Shown here piece after piece: positions 6,601 to 7,482 of a stretch of 7,482 nucleotides of DNA (position 1 is its first letter; the number at the start of each line of letters is the position of its first letter). The position numbers and the translations under genes were made by a program. Origin of the DNA: JAWLHA01 sp041690535 (lineage in GTDB: Bacteria; Pseudomonadota; Gammaproteobacteria; Thiohalomonadales; Thiohalomonadaceae). Where the stretch lies: NCBI GenBank assembly GCA_041690535.1, contig JAWLHA010000116.1, positions 1 through 7,482 on the forward strand, given 5' to 3'. The notes below the pieces were generated by a model. That model ran no database searches and was not told the origin of the DNA. It worked only from the letters and a program-made list of their open reading frames with translations.

Positions 6601-6619
6601 GCGTCGACTATTCTTATGC

Positions 6620-6700
6620 GAAAGACTCGGTCCGACGGTTGTTGTCGAAAGACTCGGTCCGACGGTTGTTGTCGAAAGACTCGGTCCGACGGTTGTTGTC
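6620..6700 (+). repeat. Three exact 27-bp tandem repeats upstream of hsp20
   Basis: Three identical, directly adjacent 27-base units occupy 6620-6646, 6647-6673 and 6674-6700. Each starts GAAAGACTCGGTCC and ends GACGGTTGTTGTC. At each junction the sequence GTC-GAAA-GAC could form a small GNRA-type hairpin in RNA. The array ends 20 bp before the hsp20 ATG, so it is either 5' untranslated leader or promoter/operator DNA. The unit length is a multiple of three and the frame is open: from an ATG at 6616 it would encode RKTRSDGCC three times in frame with the chaperone. No ribosome binding site supports that reading. Confidence 0.9.
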
Positions 6701-6720
6701 AGAAAACTGGGGAGGTCGCT

Positions 6721-7221
6721 ATGGCAAAGCTCAAGAAGGTGGAACCGACTCAACTGACGCCCCGACGCGAGGCCGAAAGGGCGCCTGCACGCTACACGGA
6801 TCCCTTCGAGGAGATGGAACGACTCTTTGAGGGATTCTTCGGCCGGGGTCTTCCGCGGATGTTCTCCCCCTGGGAGATGTCGCCCTGGGCGGGCGGGGCG
6901 CAGGTGCGCATGCCCCGGGTGGACATCATCGACAAGGACGAGCAGGTGCTGATCCGCGCCGAGATGCCGGGGGTAAGAAAGGAGGATCTGGACGTGTCGG
7001 TGGTCGGCAACACCCTCACCATCCGTGGGATCAGCACCCACGAAGAGAAGGAAGAGCGCGGGGATTACTACCGCTCGGAGATGAGCCGAGGGGAGTTTTC
7101 GCGGACCGTGACGCTGCCTGCCGACGTAGACGAGACCAACTCCAGCGCCAAGTTGGAGAACGGCATCCTCGAGCTCCACATGCCAAAGCGCGCCAAGCGC
7201 CGGAGCATCAAGGTTCAGTAG
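6721..7221 (+). CDS. Small heat-shock protein, Hsp20/alpha-crystallin family
   Basis: A 166-residue ATP-independent holdase chaperone that binds unfolding proteins in the cytoplasm and keeps them refoldable. The variable N-terminal region (1-60) has an amphipathic stretch (DPFEEMERLFEGFFGRG, 27-43) typical of bacterial members. The alpha-crystallin domain runs from about 62 to 157, including MPGVRKEDLDV (82-92), the DYYRSE...GEFSRTVTLP segment (115-133) and the hallmark AKLENGILELHMPK (143-156). The C-terminal tail IKV (163-165) is the I-x-I/V motif used in oligomer assembly. The ATG at 6721 has GGGGAGG (6709-6715) 5 nt upstream, which fixes the start. An in-frame extension to 6616 or 6583 would read through tandem repeats and the end of a MITE, and is rejected. 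No sigma-32 promoter or CIRCE element is recognisable upstream. The gene stands alone, divergent from egtB. Confidence 0.95.
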   Translation: MAKLKKVEPTQLTPRREAERAPARYTDPFEEMERLFEGFFGRGLPRMFSPWEMSPWAGGAQVRMPRVDIIDKDEQVLIRAEMPGVRKEDLDVSVVGNTLTIRGISTHEEKEERGDYYRSEMSRGEFSRTVTLPADVDETNSSAKLENGILELHMPKRAKRRSIKVQ

Positions 7222-7275
7222 CGTGTGAGGCGCCCGGGCAATCCACCCAGCCGCGCCACGCAAACCCAACACGAC

Positions 7276-7293
7276 GTAGCCGTAGCCGTAGCC
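7276..7293 (+). repeat. Short hexamer tandem repeat (GTAGCC x3)
   Basis: GTAGCC is repeated three times in the gene-free stretch after the hsp20 stop. It is a minor simple repeat with no evident function. The stretch 7222-7300 otherwise shows no gene, and no hairpin with a U-tract to serve as an hsp20 terminator. Confidence 0.5.
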
Positions 7294-7333
7294 CCGATGG
7301 GGCACAGCGCATCCACCGAACATACGCAGTGAG

Positions 7334-7482
7334 TGGTGGATGCGCTGGGTTTATCCACCGTACCTCGGGCTATCGCGACCTGCTGTTCACACGGCAATTT
7401 GGCTGCAACCGCAGCCAAATTGCACCGCAGGTGGCGGGGGCAGCGAACCGAGGTAGGGTGGATAAGCGCAGCGCATCCACCA
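7334..7482. repeat. Large concentric palindromic element, cut by the window edge
   Basis: The outer arms 7334-7368 and 7448-7482 are complementary at 32 of 35 positions. They enclose an inner perfect hairpin (7394-7423) with the same centre near 7408, so the whole is a near-symmetrical nested palindrome. The final 29 bases (7454-7482) are identical to 3868-3896. The minus strand of 7411-7482 is also related to 3911-3980 of the complete MITE, so this is a diverged relative of that family. A further shorter inverted pair, CAGCGCATCCACC (7305-7317) with 7335-7347, overlaps the left arm. No CTAG terminus is visible inside the window and no gene is present. Confidence 0.7.
7394..7423. repeat. Perfect 13-bp stem, 4-base loop hairpin
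   Basis: GCAATTTGGCTGC (7394-7406) is followed by AACC and the exact complement at 7411-7423. It is the central stem of the surrounding palindromic element. It lacks a U-tract on either strand, so an intrinsic terminator role is not supported. Confidence 0.8.

Noticed and set aside
6620..6700. CRISPR array
   Set aside because: The 27-bp units are directly adjacent with no unique spacers and no cas gene nearby, so this is a simple tandem array.
6583..6720. N-terminal extension of the small heat-shock protein through the tandem repeats
   Set aside because: The frame is open, but the ATG at 6721 has a strong ribosome binding site and gives the normal family length. The upstream ATGs have none and lie in or next to mobile DNA. 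The possibility is kept only as a side point in the tandem-repeat finding.
6424..7323. A 299-codon minus-strand open frame covering the hsp20 gene, tandem repeats and MITE
   Set aside because: It passes through repeats and lies antisense to hsp20, and its translation shows only repeat-derived and low-complexity sequence.

Overview
The window is GC-rich bacterial chromosomal DNA. Its gene content and repeats suggest a proteobacterium, most likely a gammaproteobacterium. It encodes a Pat/PatZ-type fusion acetyltransferase, a class II HDAC-like deacetylase, an ergothioneine egtBD pair and a small heat-shock protein. The repeat core GGTGGATGCGCTGCGC and the repeat CGTCATTCCCGCG are dispersed repeats I associate with that group. 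The assignment is inference; there is no rRNA or other marker here.

Layout, left to right. Positions 1-99 hold one end of a palindromic mini-transposon-like element (MITE), cut by the window edge. A minus-strand gene (96-2777) encodes a three-part protein: ADP-forming acyl-CoA synthetase alpha part, ATP-grasp beta part and a C-terminal GNAT acetyltransferase. It diverges across a 98-bp gap from a plus-strand class II HDAC-family deacetylase (2876-3832). A second, complete copy of the MITE (3829-4013) follows in the opposite orientation. Two adjacent minus-strand genes, egtB (5011-6294) and egtD (4010-5008), converge on the deacetylase gene. A 426-bp gap (6295-6720) then carries a second, unrelated MITE with 16-bp terminal inverted repeats and an 8-bp target duplication, plus three exact 27-bp tandem repeats. 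These lie in front of an Hsp20/alpha-crystallin gene (6721-7221). The last 261 bp are gene-free and hold a concentric palindromic element of the same repeat family as the first MITE, running off the window edge.

How the genes work together. The acetyltransferase/deacetylase pair looks like a reversible lysine-acetylation module. It may act on acetyl-CoA synthetase, by analogy with Pat/CobB and with Bacillus AcuA/AcuC. The egtB and egtD products make the core of the ergothioneine pathway: histidine trimethylation, then oxidative C-S bond formation. The EgtB active-site sequence points to the cysteine-using type, which would fit the absence of egtA and egtC here. The small heat-shock protein is a general stress chaperone.

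The most unusual signals are in the mobile DNA. The first MITE family sits at CTAG tetramers that are also stop codons: three genes here end inside its terminal CTAG. The complete copy can be explained by one insertion into a CTAG that served as the overlapping stop codons of the convergent deacetylase and egtD genes, with the target duplication leaving both proteins intact. The second MITE is inserted in the divergent egtB/hsp20 promoter region.
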